DNA of 64,000 bases, taken from contig JAWNGF010000010.1 of the NCBI GenBank assembly GCA_037039685.1, positions 496,001-560,000 of the forward strand, in the 5' to 3' direction. The position numbers were made by a program, and so were the translations under genes. This document shows, piece by piece, positions 8,991 through 22,150 of this stretch (within the stretch, counting starts at the first letter, position 1; each line of letters starts with the position of its first letter). The notes beneath the pieces are model-generated. The model saw only the letters and a program-made list of their open reading frames with translations. It was not told where the DNA came from and did not search any database. Origin of the DNA: Ceratobasidium sp. AG-K (Eukaryota > Basidiomycota > Agaricomycetes > Cantharellales > Ceratobasidiaceae).

Positions 8991-10031
8991 CGCAAGTGTC
9001 ATCCTTCCCACTGATTGCTCGTCTGTTGCAATTGCCTGCCCTATTTCCTCGTTTCGCCAACCCCCCTCGTTGTCATTGGGTGCGCCACAGGTGCGTGGCG
9101 GCGTTGCCTAGTTGAGCCAGTCGACTTGAGTACGTCTTGCTTGGGGTCCGGGATGTTGGTCATACAGGGGATCACACAGCCTTTGTGGACGGGAAAGTAC
9201 CTGCACCAAGCGGATCAACAGCAATCTAGTTTGAGAATGACCACTCGAGGCGGGAAAGTGAAACGCGCTCAAAACCAACGAGGAAGCCAGACCCGCCGCC
9301 CGGTTCCTCCTCTTCAAGTATCCCATGTTTTATGCAGTTGTCCGACTAACCTTCGATATGCTAGTATACTGATAATGGTGGATCCGTGGAATGAATGAAT
9401 GACTTGACTGCGGCCCAGTGTGGTTAGCGGCATGAGCACAGGTGGCCTTGCGGAGAGAAGGACTCAACTGCACGACTTGGTCAATCAATCCGCCACCGCT
9501 AGCACAGATTCCAGTAGCCATAGGCTCCTCGGAGTCGACGATGGTGTTGGTAATATCATTGGCCCAGTGGTGCGCACCAACGCGTGAATACACCACCAGC
9601 ACGAACCGTGGAGAGCGGTGTGAGGTACGTCACTTCTGTCGGGCGTACGACCAACTCGGAGTATCCATCCGCTGAAGCAACAGCCATTAGCGAGGGATTC
9701 CGTTCGTTATTCCTTGCCTGTCGTTCGTGCAGTCGAGCCAATGTGGTCTGACGTCACGCGGCTGTTGGTCCACGAACACACACAAAGTGGGTCCCCCGCC
9801 ACTCAACCGAACGGACGCCTCCTCTCTCTTTAGTAGTGTAGTTAGTGTCCTCTGGAGGAGCCTCAACGCAAGGCTAGGCCACAGTACAATTATAAGGCGG
9901 TGGCCGTTTTCGGATTTGTCACTTGATGGACAAGCTGACCAACACACCCAGCGACGACTCACCATGATAGTCTTGCAGATTATATGCGCTTAAATACATC
10001 CATTTTTGTCCCGTCGCTGACAAGGCAGCGG
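8991..10031. other. diverged duplicated flank with exon-like fragment
   Basis: No intact gene. On the minus strand near 9600-9460 lies a short conserved coding-like block (ATGICASGGGLIDQVVQ), matched at 19110-19000 by TTGLCASGGGWINQVVQ. In copy 2 it is followed by a perfect splice donor (CAG|GTGAGT), changed to TTGAGT here. This suggests a relic exon of an unidentified gene. Confidence 0.4.
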
Positions 10032-12150
10032 TTACGGCATCTCAAGTTCCCCTCCGCCACCACCTGCACCAGGTCCCATATGTGGTACAACGGCTGCACC
10101 TCCACCTCCTCCACCTGACCTGTCCTTCCGAGTAGCCTCAACGATATCGTCCATGCGCAACAAGACACGAATGGCCTGAGGATTAATACGTCAGTAGGTG
10201 AGTAAAGAGGAAGTGATCGGGTGCCTACCTCGATGGCAGTTTTGAGGGTTTGAATCTTGACACTCGCGCTCTCGTACAGACCAGTTTTCATATCCGCGAT
10301 CTTGCCGACGTGGACGTCGGCTCCCCACGAGTGTTCACCCGCCGCGTGTTTGGCCTGCTCAAGATATCAGCGCAAAGGATCAAAAGGAGACATTTACGGA
10401 CGAAAAAGGCAAATGGCGGAGGCAAAATCAGGAAACGGAGGCAAAAGAAAGAAACGCACCCTGAGCTCGGTCAATACCCTAATCGCATTCCCACCCGCAT
10501 TCTGTACCAGCGTCCGTGGAATAACCTCCAGCACATCCGCAACAGCCTTGAACACCGCTCCCTGTGCCGCTCCTACGACATCCTTTTCCTTGCTATCCTT
10601 GGCCCCCTCTCCGCTCGTTAAGGCTCGGGCAACAGCCATCTCGACTGCACCACCACCGGGTACGAGGCGAGGGTTGAGCACGACATTACGTGCGACAGCC
10701 ATGGCATCAGCGAGGTTTCGGTCGATCTCATTGAGGATGTCTTTGCTTGGCCCGCGGAGGAGGATGGTGTATCTTTGGGAGAGGTGCATTCATCGAGGAA
10801 GGAGAAGTACCTATGATTATTATTAGTTGGTGTATTACAATGACATTGGAGAAGTGATGTGGTTGCAAGAAGTACGTGGTACTCACTCGTCACCGAGTTT
10901 CTCAATGTGGAACATCCCACACTTGGTTCCCACATCCGCGTCGCGCAAGTCCTCGACGCGATTGACAATCGTCGCACCGGTCGCACGAGCAATGCGGTTG
11001 TTATCCGATTTGCGCACTCGACGGAGGGCGGTGATATTCGCCTTGAGGAGATAATGCTGGGCCAAGTCTGCGTACGACTGAATACACGCGAACACAATTT
11101 GAGAAGCAATCGGACGCACCACTCACGCCCTTTTCGGTAATCACCAAATCAGGCTTGAACTCGATTAGCTTTTCGCACATGCGCTTGATCTGTTCCTCTT
11201 CAATCTCCAGGATCCGTGCCCAGTCTTCTTCCTTGCTGATCTCTATGTTTGTCTGACTCTCGCCTTTTTTGTACTCCAGCGGACAGTCGAGCAAGATGAT
11301 CCTGGGATTGGCGATCCTTCGGCGCATCTTTGGATGGGTAATGTCCTTATTGATTAGCACGCCCGCCAACACTTGGGACTCTTTGATCGTCCCACCGGGC
11401 ACCTTTTCCACCCTCGCATATCGCTTGATATCAATCGTCGTCATCCCATTGATCATCTGGATCCCACCAGCTCCAAATGTCGCACCGGTCTTGCCATCCT
11501 CGGTCTGCGTAACGGTCCGAATAGCCTGTAGGGCCAGCTTGCACATCAAATCTGACCACCGGACGACAAACTTGGTGCCAACGGCGGTCTTGATGAGTGC
11601 GAGCATCTCCTCGTCCGAGCTAGTGTTGATGGGGATCGAGACGCGCTCGACGGTGGAGAGTGCAACCGAGAGTGCTGCGTTGAGTCCGGCGATGATTCGT
11701 ACGGGGTGGATGGATCGTTCAAGGAGGGGGAGGGTGTGTGCTAGGGTCTCTCCAGCTACGAGGAATTAGTATAAATAAACGGCCAAGCAGAGTCGCGTAC
11801 CGAGGATAATCACACTCGTCGTTCCATCTCCCACCTCCTCATCCTGGGTCCTGGACAGTTCAATCATGTTCTTGGCAGCAGGATGCGCGACGTCGATTTC
11901 TCGGAGAATAGCATTCCCATCATTCGTCTACCTACGCGTCGTCAGTAAGAGTCGTTTACCTTACCAACATAAACTTACAAAACGCCACCCATAGGATGCA
12001 AGATCATTTTAAGCATAGCCGTAGGACCCAGACACATCCGAATGAAATCTGCCACGGTCTGTGAAGTATCAGACACCCTCCAGGGATACGCGTGGACTTA
12101 TCCTGGCTGCCTTGATATTCGCCGCTTGGGCTTGTGGCGCCCCGTACAGC
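10032..12150 (-). pseudogene. CCT3: CCT3 (TCP-1 chaperonin gamma subunit), copy 1, 5'-truncated
   Basis: The body encodes a near-complete chaperonin subunit: [14 protein letters not shown] N-terminal block with [12 protein letters not shown] (ATP/hydrolysis motif), KFVVRWSDLMCKLAL, KYARVEKVPGGTI-like segment, LVPGGGAVEM, QNAGGNAIRVLTELR, and a Gly-rich tail ending at TAA 10034-10032. Introns match copy 2. Defects: exon 1 is missing, the exon 2 donor reads GATAAG instead of GTAGGT, conserved residues in exon 3 are changed (LGPTAM for [13 protein letters not shown] for ILDPMGG), and the exon 4 start carries TAG (11930-11928) where copy 2 has TTG. Downstream of that the frame is open, with one Tyr deleted near 10290. 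CCT folds actin, tubulin and WD40 proteins, and its subunits are essential single-copy genes in most fungi. Confidence 0.85.
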
Positions 12151-13235
12151 TGGCAGCATGTGGGAGTGCCCCAAACCCGGCCAACGCGCAGCGAACTTTG
12201 ACTCAGGACTGCTTTCATGGGCGTGAGCATGTCCGTGACTAGGGGAATATCAATGCCGATCAAGATGAGGGCAATGGTGGAGAGGGTGGTGTGCAGGGCA
12301 ATGCCTAAGTGCTGCGATCGTCTGGATGGGGTGGGTGGAGAGTTTGAGAGGAGATCGTGAGGTATGGTTTCTTCTGCCGTGACAATTCAGCAGACATTCA
12401 GTGACAGGAACAACGCGTACCGAGCTCGCCATCCCTCCCTTCTCGCCCAGTGTCCAAGGCTGCCCACTCATGCTCCCGTCGATGAAGACACTGCCTCGAG
12501 TTCTCGGACCCATTAATCAACCTGCGCGTCCTCACTAACGTTCATTTTATCCCCGAGGGCCTACATCCATGGGCCAGGCATCACACCGCCCAAGCATTCG
12601 GTCAAGGCTGTTCCGGTCCATCAGCACTCTCTCCGAGACATATGAAGGGTTCGAGAGCATACACACCAGAATCACCGGGGTCCTCAAATAGGCACTAGGA
12701 AAGCGGCTCGTGATGAATGGTCAACGTGATGTACGACCTTGGTCATCAATATTCGTTCCTGCTTCGTAGTGGGTCAATAACAGCGCACTTCCGAATGCAG
12801 ATACAGGTGTCTGACTCACGGTCTAGCGCGTATACACCCGCCGAAGCGACGACATGCAGCCTGACTCTCACTTCAGCTTGCAGATCGCTCGTGTGGTCGA
12901 AGAAATCAGATCTACGGTCAAGCGACTCTCGAATGCAAATAACCACAAAGAGTGCCGCACGCCACCATGGCGAAACCGTACCATAACTCTGAAGCGGCCG
13001 ACATCGAGGTGGGCGGAAAATACAGTCGAACGACTTATCGTGTCAACCCGCCGCAATTGAAAGCGGCTGAAAGCGAAACCAGCGTTGTCGGTCCAAATGC
13101 GAGCGCCAATCGCTGGAGATGACAAAGCAGCCACGTGAAGCCTCGGTTCCGCCGGTTCTGACTTGCGGGCAACCTCCACATACAAATAGCACTATCTAAG
13201 CTCGTCACACACCACGCCTATTGAGTACCATCGAT
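12151..13235. other. chimeric upstream sequence and NLR-like gene promoter region
   Basis: The minus strand 12513-12130 has a possible short gene fragment (ATG at 12513, MGPRTRGSVFIDGSMSG, a plausible donor after ATGGCGAGCTCG, later a hydrophobic stretch STIALILIGIDIPLV). It runs into the truncated CCT3 exon 2, probably unrelated sequence joined at the duplication breakpoint. 12550-13235 shows no gene and should hold the promoter of the NACHT-WD40 gene. Confidence 0.35.
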
Positions 13236-16200
13236 ATGTCTAGCTCTCGTCCGCCTGGCAAAAAGAGAGGATTTCGGGGACTTCTGCGTCGCGGCTTGGA
13301 TAAGATCACAGGAAAAGGCGACTTGCCCCAAACCCCGGAATCTCCGTCGCAACAGTCACTCCCCATATCTACCTCAGTCGAAAGCTCGCATACCCGTGTG
13401 AATCAGCATGAGTTGACCACTACAAAAAACACTGCGCATTTATCGGTATTGGGCCAATCTTCCGCCGAGGGTCGGGCTGCAAGCGCCCCGGATCTTTCTA
13501 CAGACACTGGCGTATCTTCTGCTCCTGCGGCTGGGGAAGCCGCGTCCAGGAATACACCCAAATCCACTACGGATACCAAATCGACACGAAGCTCGGCTTG
13601 GATCACCCTCGAAGCTACCGTGCGCGCACTTCACCACACATCAAAGGCGTTCCCACTACTACACTCAGCCATGGACACGCTGATCTCTTGTCTCGAGCTG
13701 TTCGAGGTGAGTGATTTGTTGCAACCATTTCCCTGCAGCTAATCGCTGCCGAACTCTAGTCCGCCTCGAAGCATCGTGATGACTACGATCGACTGGCTTC
13801 AGATCTCGAGGATCGAATCACACAGCTAAACAAGCATCTCAGCAACTCAAATTCAACCGCCCAATCAGATTGCATGATGAATGTCATCCAGTAAGTGATG
13901 TTCCCATAAACTGTGGCACCCTCGTGAAGCCGATGTTGCATCAAGGTCGTTGCAGATCGAGCTCGGGCAGCTGGAGCAAAGGAAGAAACAAGGCGTGACG
14001 AAGAGAGTGCTAAGAGCAAACGAAGACGAAGAAGACCTGGTTCGATGTTTCCAGCGTGTTTCGGACATATTCCATCGCCTGCAGGTTAGCTCCTCATCCT
14101 GGGATATGCATTTTACCTGAACTCACATCGCCCTGTAGATCGACGCGAGCCTGAGTACTTGGAGCATCGCAAATGAGATCTTGGCAGTACGAACGATCCT
14201 GCTCTGATTACACGCTCAGCATACTTACCTTGACTCGCATTTAGAACACACGCCTCGAGGCGCTGATGCCGGCGAAATCCGCGAGATACAACGCCATCTT
14301 ACCATCAGATATCGCCCGACGTACATGCACTGAACGCACAAGGACGGATGTTCTATCCGGACTGAACGACTGGTCGTGCGACCCCTCGAAACCCAAGGTA
14401 TACTGGATGAATGGCATGGCGGGTACTGGCAAAACCACGATCGCCTGCAGCCTGTCTGAGGCTTTGACCAAGCGAAAGCAGCTCGGGGCTAGCTTTTTCT
14501 GCACGCGCACTCTACCCGAATGTCGAGAGGCTAGTCGAATTGTCCCCACGATTGCCTATCAGCTTGCTCGATACTCTCGTCCGTTCCAGACGGCGCTCTG
14601 CAAGGTTTTGAGAACGACCCAGATATTCGAACTCAGCAGGTCCCGGTACAACTCAAGCGGATGCTTAAGGAGCCACTGATGGAAGTCCAGGCTGCTATGC
14701 CGAATAACGTGGTTGTAGTTGTCGACGCCTTGGATGAATGTGATGATGCCAACCAAGTCGCGGTGTTCCTTACCGAGGTGTTTCGTTCTGCATCGGATAT
14801 GCCCCTGAAGTTCTTTGTGACTAGCCGGCCCGAACCTGGGATAAGCAATAGTATCCTGTTCCAAAGCAGTCAAGCCCGAGATATACTGTACCTGCACGAG
14901 ATCGAGAAATCACTGGTGCAGGCGGATATCGAGCTGTATCTCCGCGAGGAGTTGTTATCCATCTCACCATCCGACAGCGAGATCAAGCAGCTCGCTGCGC
15001 TCGCAGGTAACCTGTTCATCTATGCATCCACCGTTGTTCGCTACATCCGACCAATCAAGCCAAACCGTGCGGTAAAACCCAAGAAGCGGATACAAGACAT
15101 CATCGCGCGCTCATCTGACTCGACAAAGCAACACGCAGAGCTTGACACCCTGTACACTACCATACTACAAGGAGCGCTGGGTGACGATGTGTTAGAACAC
15201 CAGGAAGCTGAAGAGGGTCTCACAATACTCTGGACGGCCGTTTTGGTCCGTGAGCCAGTATCCGTTGCGTGTCTGGCGGCCCTTGCAGCGCTGGACACCA
15301 ACGACACATATACCATCCTACAATCACTTCATTCGGTACTTCATATATCCCGAGACGGCAGCCTTGTTTCCACGCTGCACGCATCGTTCCCCGACTTCAT
15401 AATGACTACGAGCCGCTCGCAGAGGTTTTATTGCAATGCCGAGCATACATGCTTCATGGCGAAGCGATGCTTCAGCCTCATGAAAACCGGGCTGAGGTTC
15501 AACATATGTGCGCTGGAGTCGTCGTTTGCGCTTGACGAATCAACCCCTGACCTGGACCAACGAATCACGACGCATATATCGCAGCCGCTTTCTTATGCCT
15601 GCCGATACTGGGGAGATCATGTGTCACTCGTCAACTCATCGGGCGATTTGAGTGCTATCCTCGAAGAGTTCCTTACCCACCGACTTTTGTTCTGGATGGA
15701 GGTGATGAACCTCACTGGGTCAGGAATCCTTGGGATTGCCATGCTATACAATATGCAACAATGGGTACTAGTAAGTAGATGCTAGACTTAGTAAAAGCAG
15801 AACCTTAGACCCACTACATTTGTAGGTCCAGGGGAGATCGTCATACCTCACACAGCTTCTCTCAGATGCCAGGGCATTCGTTGCCGACTTTGCTCAGCAC
15901 CCGGTTGCAAAGAGTACACCTCACATATATGTCTCTGCGCTTCCGTTCTGTTACAGGTCTAGCCTGATACACTCGCTGTATCAGGAACATGTGCAAGGAC
16001 TCACCAAGATAGGAGGTACGGCATTGGACAAGGCGCCAGGAAGTTACGCGAAGTGGAGGACGGGTGTGAAAATCAAATCTGTCTCCGCGTCGCCCATTGG
16101 CAATCTTGTAGCGTTTGGAGGCTGCGACGAGGAGAACCACGGGATGATTGGAGTACTCGACTACCATACAGGCGCATATAGTCTGCCCATTTTCAAAGCG

Positions 16201-18078
16201 CACAATGAACCCGTCACCTCAGTGGCTTTCTCTCCTGATGGTAGTCGCATTGCCTCTGCATCCGAGGACCAGACAATCTGCGTGTGGAATGCGTCAAGTA
16301 CCAAGCGTTTCTGCGAATCTTTTAGGGGCCACACCGCCACAGTCAGCTCCGTTGGATTCTCGCCTGACGGCGCGCTGTTAGTTTCCGGCTCACACGACAC
16401 CACCGTTCGCACTTGGAAGGCACAGCACGGAACGGCGGCAATGGATCCGTTCGAGGGGCACACTGATCAAGTGACCTGTGTTGCATTCTCGCCTGACGGT
16501 ACTCACGTTGTTTCCGGCTCTAATGACATGACTATACGAGTCTGGGGTATCCAGGACGAGTCTCTTACCGGCGGTCCGTTTCTGATAAACGAGGGGTGGT
16601 TTGTTTGGTCGATCGCTTTTCCACAAAACGGATTGCGCATTGCTGTGGGCCTCGGAGACGGACTCTACATGCGGGACATACAATCGTGTAAACCCGTTGC
16701 AGGGTTCCTCGAAGGGCATAGCGGTAACATAGCATCTGTTGCATTTTCGCCAGATGGCAGCCGCATTATCTCTGGCACCAACAAAAGCGGCGAAATCTCG
16801 ATATGGGATTCTCAGAATGGTAAACCCGTTTCTCAGGTAGATACCCTTACTGGGTGTGTGAACTACGTCACATTCTCTCCTGACGGCGCATATATCCTAT
16901 CCGGTTCGGAGGAAACCACGGTATGCGTATGGCAGGCGCATGGCTTGAACTCTAGTACGGACAAATCACAGGGAGTTCATAGCCCCATCAGTTGTATCGC
17001 CTTCTCCGCCAACGGCAGTCGCTTTGCATCCGGATCCGATGACGGCAGTGTATGCGTCTGGGCTGTCGAGGACGGAAGGCTGATTGTTGGTCCTCTGAAA
17101 GGACATGGCGCGCGCATCATCGCAGTAGCATATTCGCCCGACCAGTCGCACATAGTCTCTGCAGCAAGCGATGGCAGTCTGTTCACATGGAGTGCGCAAA
17201 ACGGCAGCGTTGTCAGCGGTCCTGTTCAGGGTCCTGTTCCTGAGGATGTCAGGTCAATGGCAATATCCTCGGACATCACTCGTGTTGTCTCCGGTTTCGA
17301 CTCTGGGGCGATCTGTGTCTGGGGTGTAGAAGATGGCAAGATCATTATTGACTCTTTCGAGGGGCACACCCAGAGGGTTTACTCGCTTGCATTCTCGCCA
17401 GACGGCACACGCATTGTTTCTGGGTCTTGGGACGGCACGGTTTGCGTCTGGAATGCGCATGACGGCACACGTATATTCGACCCATTTACAGCACATACCG
17501 GCGAGGTGAACTGTCTGTCGTTTTCGCCTGATGGCTCACGCATAGCCTCTGTTTCTGACGACGGGACCATCTGCGTGCATAACGCGGACGACGGCAAGCT
17601 AGTTGCTGACCCATTCGAGGGACACGGTGGCTGGGTCATGTCGGTGGGATTGTCCCCTGACGGTACCCAGATCGTCTCAGGCTCCGACGACGGCGAAGTC
17701 CGTGTTTGGGATGCTCATAGCGGCGAACAGGTTGCTGGCCCATTCACCGGAGCTCATAGTTCGACTCGCTGCGTTGCATTTTCCCCTGACGGCCATCACA
17801 TCGTATGCTGTCACAACGATCGTTCCATCCGCTGCATTCAACTATCCCCTCCACCGACCAGTGCGCCAGTCCCAGCCCTCGAAGGCGAGCTGAGGGTTGA
17901 CGACTCGGGCTGGCTGGTCAATCAACAAGGGCAGCACTTGCTATGGGTTCCTCCTCATATCCGCCCGTTCTTCCCATCCTTGCATGAATCCCTTGTCATT
18001 GGCTCGGACGGATCCATTCAGGTCGAATACAGTGATATTCTGGTCGGGAGCACGTGGGCAAAGTGCTATGTTGGGTAG
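13236..18078 (+). pseudogene. NACHT-WD40 (NLR-like) protein 1, one frameshift
   Basis: A multi-exon gene. Exon 1 (13236-13708) encodes a basic, Ser/Pro-rich N-terminus (MSSSRPPGKKRGFRG). Four short exons with about 50-nt introns follow, then a long exon from about 14245. NACHT domain: P-loop GMAGTGKTTIA (near 14416-14448) and Walker B VVVVDALDECDD (near 14713-14748). After an intron near 15775-15825 the C-terminus has 14 WD40 repeats (16060-17850), enough for two seven-bladed propellers, then a short tail ending at TAG 18076-18078. Compared with the paralogue at 32929-37817, one base is missing after GTTTTG at about 14610, which breaks the frame inside NACHT. Everything else splices cleanly. 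Such proteins (HET-E/NWD family) act in non-self recognition and cell death in Podospora; here function is inferred. The N-terminal domain is not the HET domain. Confidence 0.85.
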
Positions 18079-18389
18079 CGTTTTTATATGCAATCAGTCG
18101 CCATAAACTGTCCTCACATGTTCATTGACTGTTATTCTTGTGGGTTTGCATGTATGATTCTTGATTGGATGTGACTTCTATACTAGCTCTTGCTTTGAGC
18201 GTGGCTCAGACTCGGTCGTGGGTGCGTGCACAAATACAAAAAATGGTGGGAATAACTACATTGATCGGACAATTCGGAAGCAGTGCGTCCTCGTTGATAA
18301 TTGTATCAGCAATAGACCTCCCCTATATCATGAGATAGTGATACGAAGCTCATTGAAATGAGTACGGACTGGGAAGAACCATCGTAGCC
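18079..18389. other. intergenic, no feature seen
   Basis: 3' flank of the NACHT-WD40 gene, AT-rich, likely holding its terminator. No gene supported. Confidence 0.4.
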
Positions 18390-21300
18390 ATCGAATGAAA
18401 ATGATGCGGGAGACAACGGTGAGCGCTCGTAACGGTAACGCTAGGATCGAACCGCGAACCAGACTCTCCTCCACCGACCCGTGCCCAAAGCAGCACTGAA
18501 CCACTCCCAAGTCCCATGATTACACTGCTTCCTCTCGTTTTGCAATCATCTACCCTAGTTCCTCGTTTCGCCAACCCCCCTCGTTGTCATTGGGTGCGCC
18601 ACGGGTGCGTGGCCTTCCGTCGCGGATGGTGGCGGTCGCTGGCTAGTTTAGCCGGTCGACTTGAGTACGCCTTGCTCGGGGTCCGGGACGTGGGTCACAA
18701 GGGATCGTACAGCCTTCGAGGACGGGAAGGTACCTGCGCCAAGCTGATTAGCAACAATCTAGCTAGAGAACGATCTAAATCGAGGCAGAGAAGTGGAACC
18801 TACTCAAAATGGACGAAGAAGCCAGACCTGCCGCCTGGTTCCTCACGTTCAAGTGCCCCATGTCTCATTCAGTTGTCCGACTAACCTTCGATTTGCTAGT
18901 GTACTGATAGTGGTGGATCCGTGGCATGAATGAATGACTTGACCGGGGCCGAGCGTGGTTAGCGACATGAGCACAGGGTGGCCTTGCAGAGAGAAGGACT
19001 CACCTGCACGACTTGGTTAATCCATCCGCCACCGCTAGCACAGAGTCCAGTAGTCACAGGCTCGTCGGCGTCGACGACTGCGTTGGCAATATCATCGGGG
19101 TGACATGTGCCCACTCTGGACACTGGGAGTTCCCGTTGACCACCCAACAGCAGGATCATTGACCTTCGCCCGCCTTTCGAGTGTTCGACGTTGGCATCCC
19201 ACTCGATCACTGCTACCATCCTCGCACAAGAAGATCACTCCGACCCATGCTAACCGCGGTGACATACACCGCCAACACAAACTGTGGAGAGCAGTGTGAG
19301 GTATGTCATTTCTGTCGATCAGGCGTACGACAGGGCAGGAGCATCCATGCGCTCAACCAACAACCATTAGCGAAGGGTTCCGTTGTTGCTTGTCGGTCGA
19401 TGGTGTGGTCGAACCCGTGGGCTGACGTCACGCGGGCTGTCGATCTCCAAATTCACACAAAGCGCGTCACCCGCCACCCAACCGAATCGACATCTGGCTT
19501 CTCTCCCTTTAGTATCGTTAGTAGTTGTATTTTCTCTCGAGGAGTTGTAAGGTCAGGCTGGGCCCCGGTGTAATTACATGTAGGCGATTAAAATCAATTA
19601 ACTATGAAAGAACTTCAGTGCAAGTCCACTCAAGCGGGAGAAGCTACAGGCAAGGCCAGCGTTGGGAGGTGTGGGGTCGAGAGCATTCAAACTGAGCTAT
19701 CGGCGCATTGGATCGCAATGCGAGCGCCAATCCTCCATCAGGACTCTGCAGGCAGGTGCAACCTGGCGCTTCGGCCCGGCAACAGTTCAAGGACAAGGTC
19801 ATCATAGCCGTTGCAGGCAGATTGGGCAATATGAAATGGCGGCGGGTGGGGACCAAGGCGAGCAAGGCGATGCCAGATTTCAGACATGTCGCTGGGCACA
19901 CCAACTGACCAACACATCTAGCGATGACTCGTTATGATAGCCTTGCAGATTATATGCGATTAAATACATCCATTTTTGTCCCGTCGCTGGCAAGGCGGCG
20001 GTTACGGCATCTCAGGTTCCCCTCCCTCGCCATCAGCACCAGGTCCCATATCCTGTACAGCAGGCGCCCCTCCACCACCTCCACCTGACCTGTCCTTCCG
20101 AGTAGCCTGAACGATATCATCCACGCGCAGCAAGACACGAGTGGCCTGAGGATTAATACGTCAGTAGGTGAGTGAATAGGAAGAGATCGAGGGCCTACCT
20201 CGATGGCAGTTTTGAGGGTCTGGATCTTGACGCTCGCACTCTCGTACAGACCGTACGTCTTCATATCCGCAATCTTGCCGACATGACCGTCGATTCCCCA
20301 CGAGTGTTCACCTGCAGCGTGTTTGGCCTGCTCAAGATATCAGCGCGAGGGATCAAAGGGGAGACAATTACGGACGAAAAAGGCATATGGCGAAGGCAAA
20401 ATCAGGAAATGGAGGCAAAAGAAAGAAACGCACCCTGAGCTCGGTCAATACCCTAATCGCGTTCCCACCCGCATTCTGTACCAGCGTCCGTGGAATAACC
20501 TCCAGCGCATCTGCAACAGCCTTGAACACTGCTCCCTGCGCCGCTCCTACGATATCCTTTTCCTTGCTATCCTTGGCCCCCTCTCCGCTCGTCAATGCTC
20601 GGGCAACAGCCATCTCGACTGCGCCACCACCGGGTACGAGGCGAGGGTTGAGCACGACGTTACGTGCGACAGCCATGGCATCAGCGAGGTTTCGGTCGAT
20701 CTCGTTGAGGATGTCTTTGCTCGGTCCGCGGAGGAGGATGGTGCATGCTTTGGGCAGGGTGCATTCATCGAGGAAGGAGAAGTACCTATGATGATTATTA
20801 GCTGGTGCATTACAATGACATTGGAGAAGTGATGTGGTTGCAAGAAGTACGTGGTACTCACTCGTCGCCGAGTTTCTCAATGTGGAACATCCCACACTTG
20901 GTTCCCACATCCGAGTCGCGCAAGTCCTCGACGCGATTGACAATCGTCGCACCCGTCGCACGAGCAATGCGGTTGTTATCCGATTTGCGCACTCGACGGA
21001 GGGCGGTGATATTCGCCTTGAGGAGATAATGCTGGGCCAAGTCTGCGAAAGTTCATCAGAGCGAATACAATTAGAGAATAAATCAGACGCACCACTAACG
21101 CCCTTTTCGGTAATCACCAAATCAGGCTTGAACTCGATCAGCTTTTCGCACATGCGCTTGATCTGTTCCTCTTCAATCTCCATATGCGCGCCCAGTCTTC
21201 TTCCTTGCTGATCTCTATGTTTGTCTGACTCTCGCCTTTTTTGTACTCCAGCGGACAGTCGAGCAAGATGATCCTGGGATTGGCGATCCTTCGGCGCATC

Positions 21301-22150
21301 TTTGGATGGGTAATGTCCTTGTTGATGAGCACGCCCGCCAACACCTGGGACTCTTCGATCGTCCCACCGGGCACCTTTTCCACCCTCGCATAGCGCTTGA
21401 TATCAATCGTCGTCATCCCATTGATCGTCTGGATCCCACCGACTCCAACCGTCGCACCGGTCTTGCCGTCCTCGGTCTGGGTAACGGTCCGAATAGCCTG
21501 CAGGGCCAGCTTGCACATCAAATCCGACCACCGGACGACAAACTTGGTGCCAACGGCGGTCTTGATGAGTGCGAGCATCTCCTCGTCCGAGCTAGTGTCG
21601 ATGGGGATCGAGACGCGCTCGACGGTGGAGAGTGCGACCGAGAGGGCTGCGTTGAGTCCGGCGATGATTCGTACGGGGTGGATGGATCGTTCGAGGAGGG
21701 GGAGGGTGTGTGCTAGGGTCTCTCCGGCTGCACGGCGTTAGTATGAATCAACGGCCAAGCAGAGTCGCGTACCGAGGATAATCACACTCGTCGTTCCATC
21801 TCCCACCTCCTCATCCTGAGTCCTTGACAGCTCGATCATGTTCTTGGCAGCAGGATGCGCGACATCGATTTCTCGGAGAATAGCATTCCCATCATTCGTC
21901 AACCTACGCGTCGTCAGTAAAATTCATTTAACCATATCAACTTACAAAATGCCGCCCATGGGATCCAAGATCATTTTAAGCATAGCTTTCGGACCCAAAC
22001 ACGTCCGAATGACATCTGCCACAGTCTACAACCAATCAGACACGCTCCAAGGATACGCGTCGACCTACCTTGGCCGCCGTAATATTCGCGACTTGGGCCT
22101 TTCGGCCACTCTGCCGCTCGGGCGTCGTGTCTACCAATCAGTACACGCCA
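18390..22150. repeat. segmental duplication, copy 2 (CCT3 and downstream flank)
   Basis: About 3.8 kb collinear with 8870-12150 in direct orientation. This copy keeps CCT3 exon 1 and sits next to HOG1, so it looks like the original location. The flank 18510-19990 is non-coding apart from the exon-like block near 19000-19110. Boundaries are approximate. Confidence 0.85.
18444..18503 (-). ncRNA. tRNA-like Pol III box A/box B motif, SINE-head candidate
   Basis: The minus strand reads TGGTTCAGTG (18503-18494, box A-like), followed 41 nt later by GGTTCGATCC (18453-18444, box B-like). The surrounding sequence does not give a full cloverleaf by eye. The homologous block at 8915-8990 is more degraded. 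A tRNA-derived SINE is the simplest explanation, but only the duplication pair is visible here. Confidence 0.35.

Larger units (their letters stand above)
8870..12150. repeat. segmental duplication, copy 1 (CCT3 and downstream flank)
   Basis: About 3.3 kb that aligns collinearly and in the same orientation with roughly 18390-22150. Shared blocks include the tRNA-like motif, an identical run around CTCGTTTCGCCAACCCCC (9050 and 18560), GCTAGCACAG (9498 and 19038), and the whole CCT3 body. Non-coding parts are clearly diverged with indels, while coding exons remain much closer. The right breakpoint lies inside CCT3 exon 2 (near 12130-12150), because exon 1 is absent here. Boundaries are approximate. 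Confidence 0.85.

Noticed and set aside
10257..11769. Plus-strand frames of up to 189 codons over CCT3 copy 1 (and equivalents at 20172-21741)
   Set aside because: Antisense shadows of chaperonin exons. They appear twice only because the locus is duplicated.
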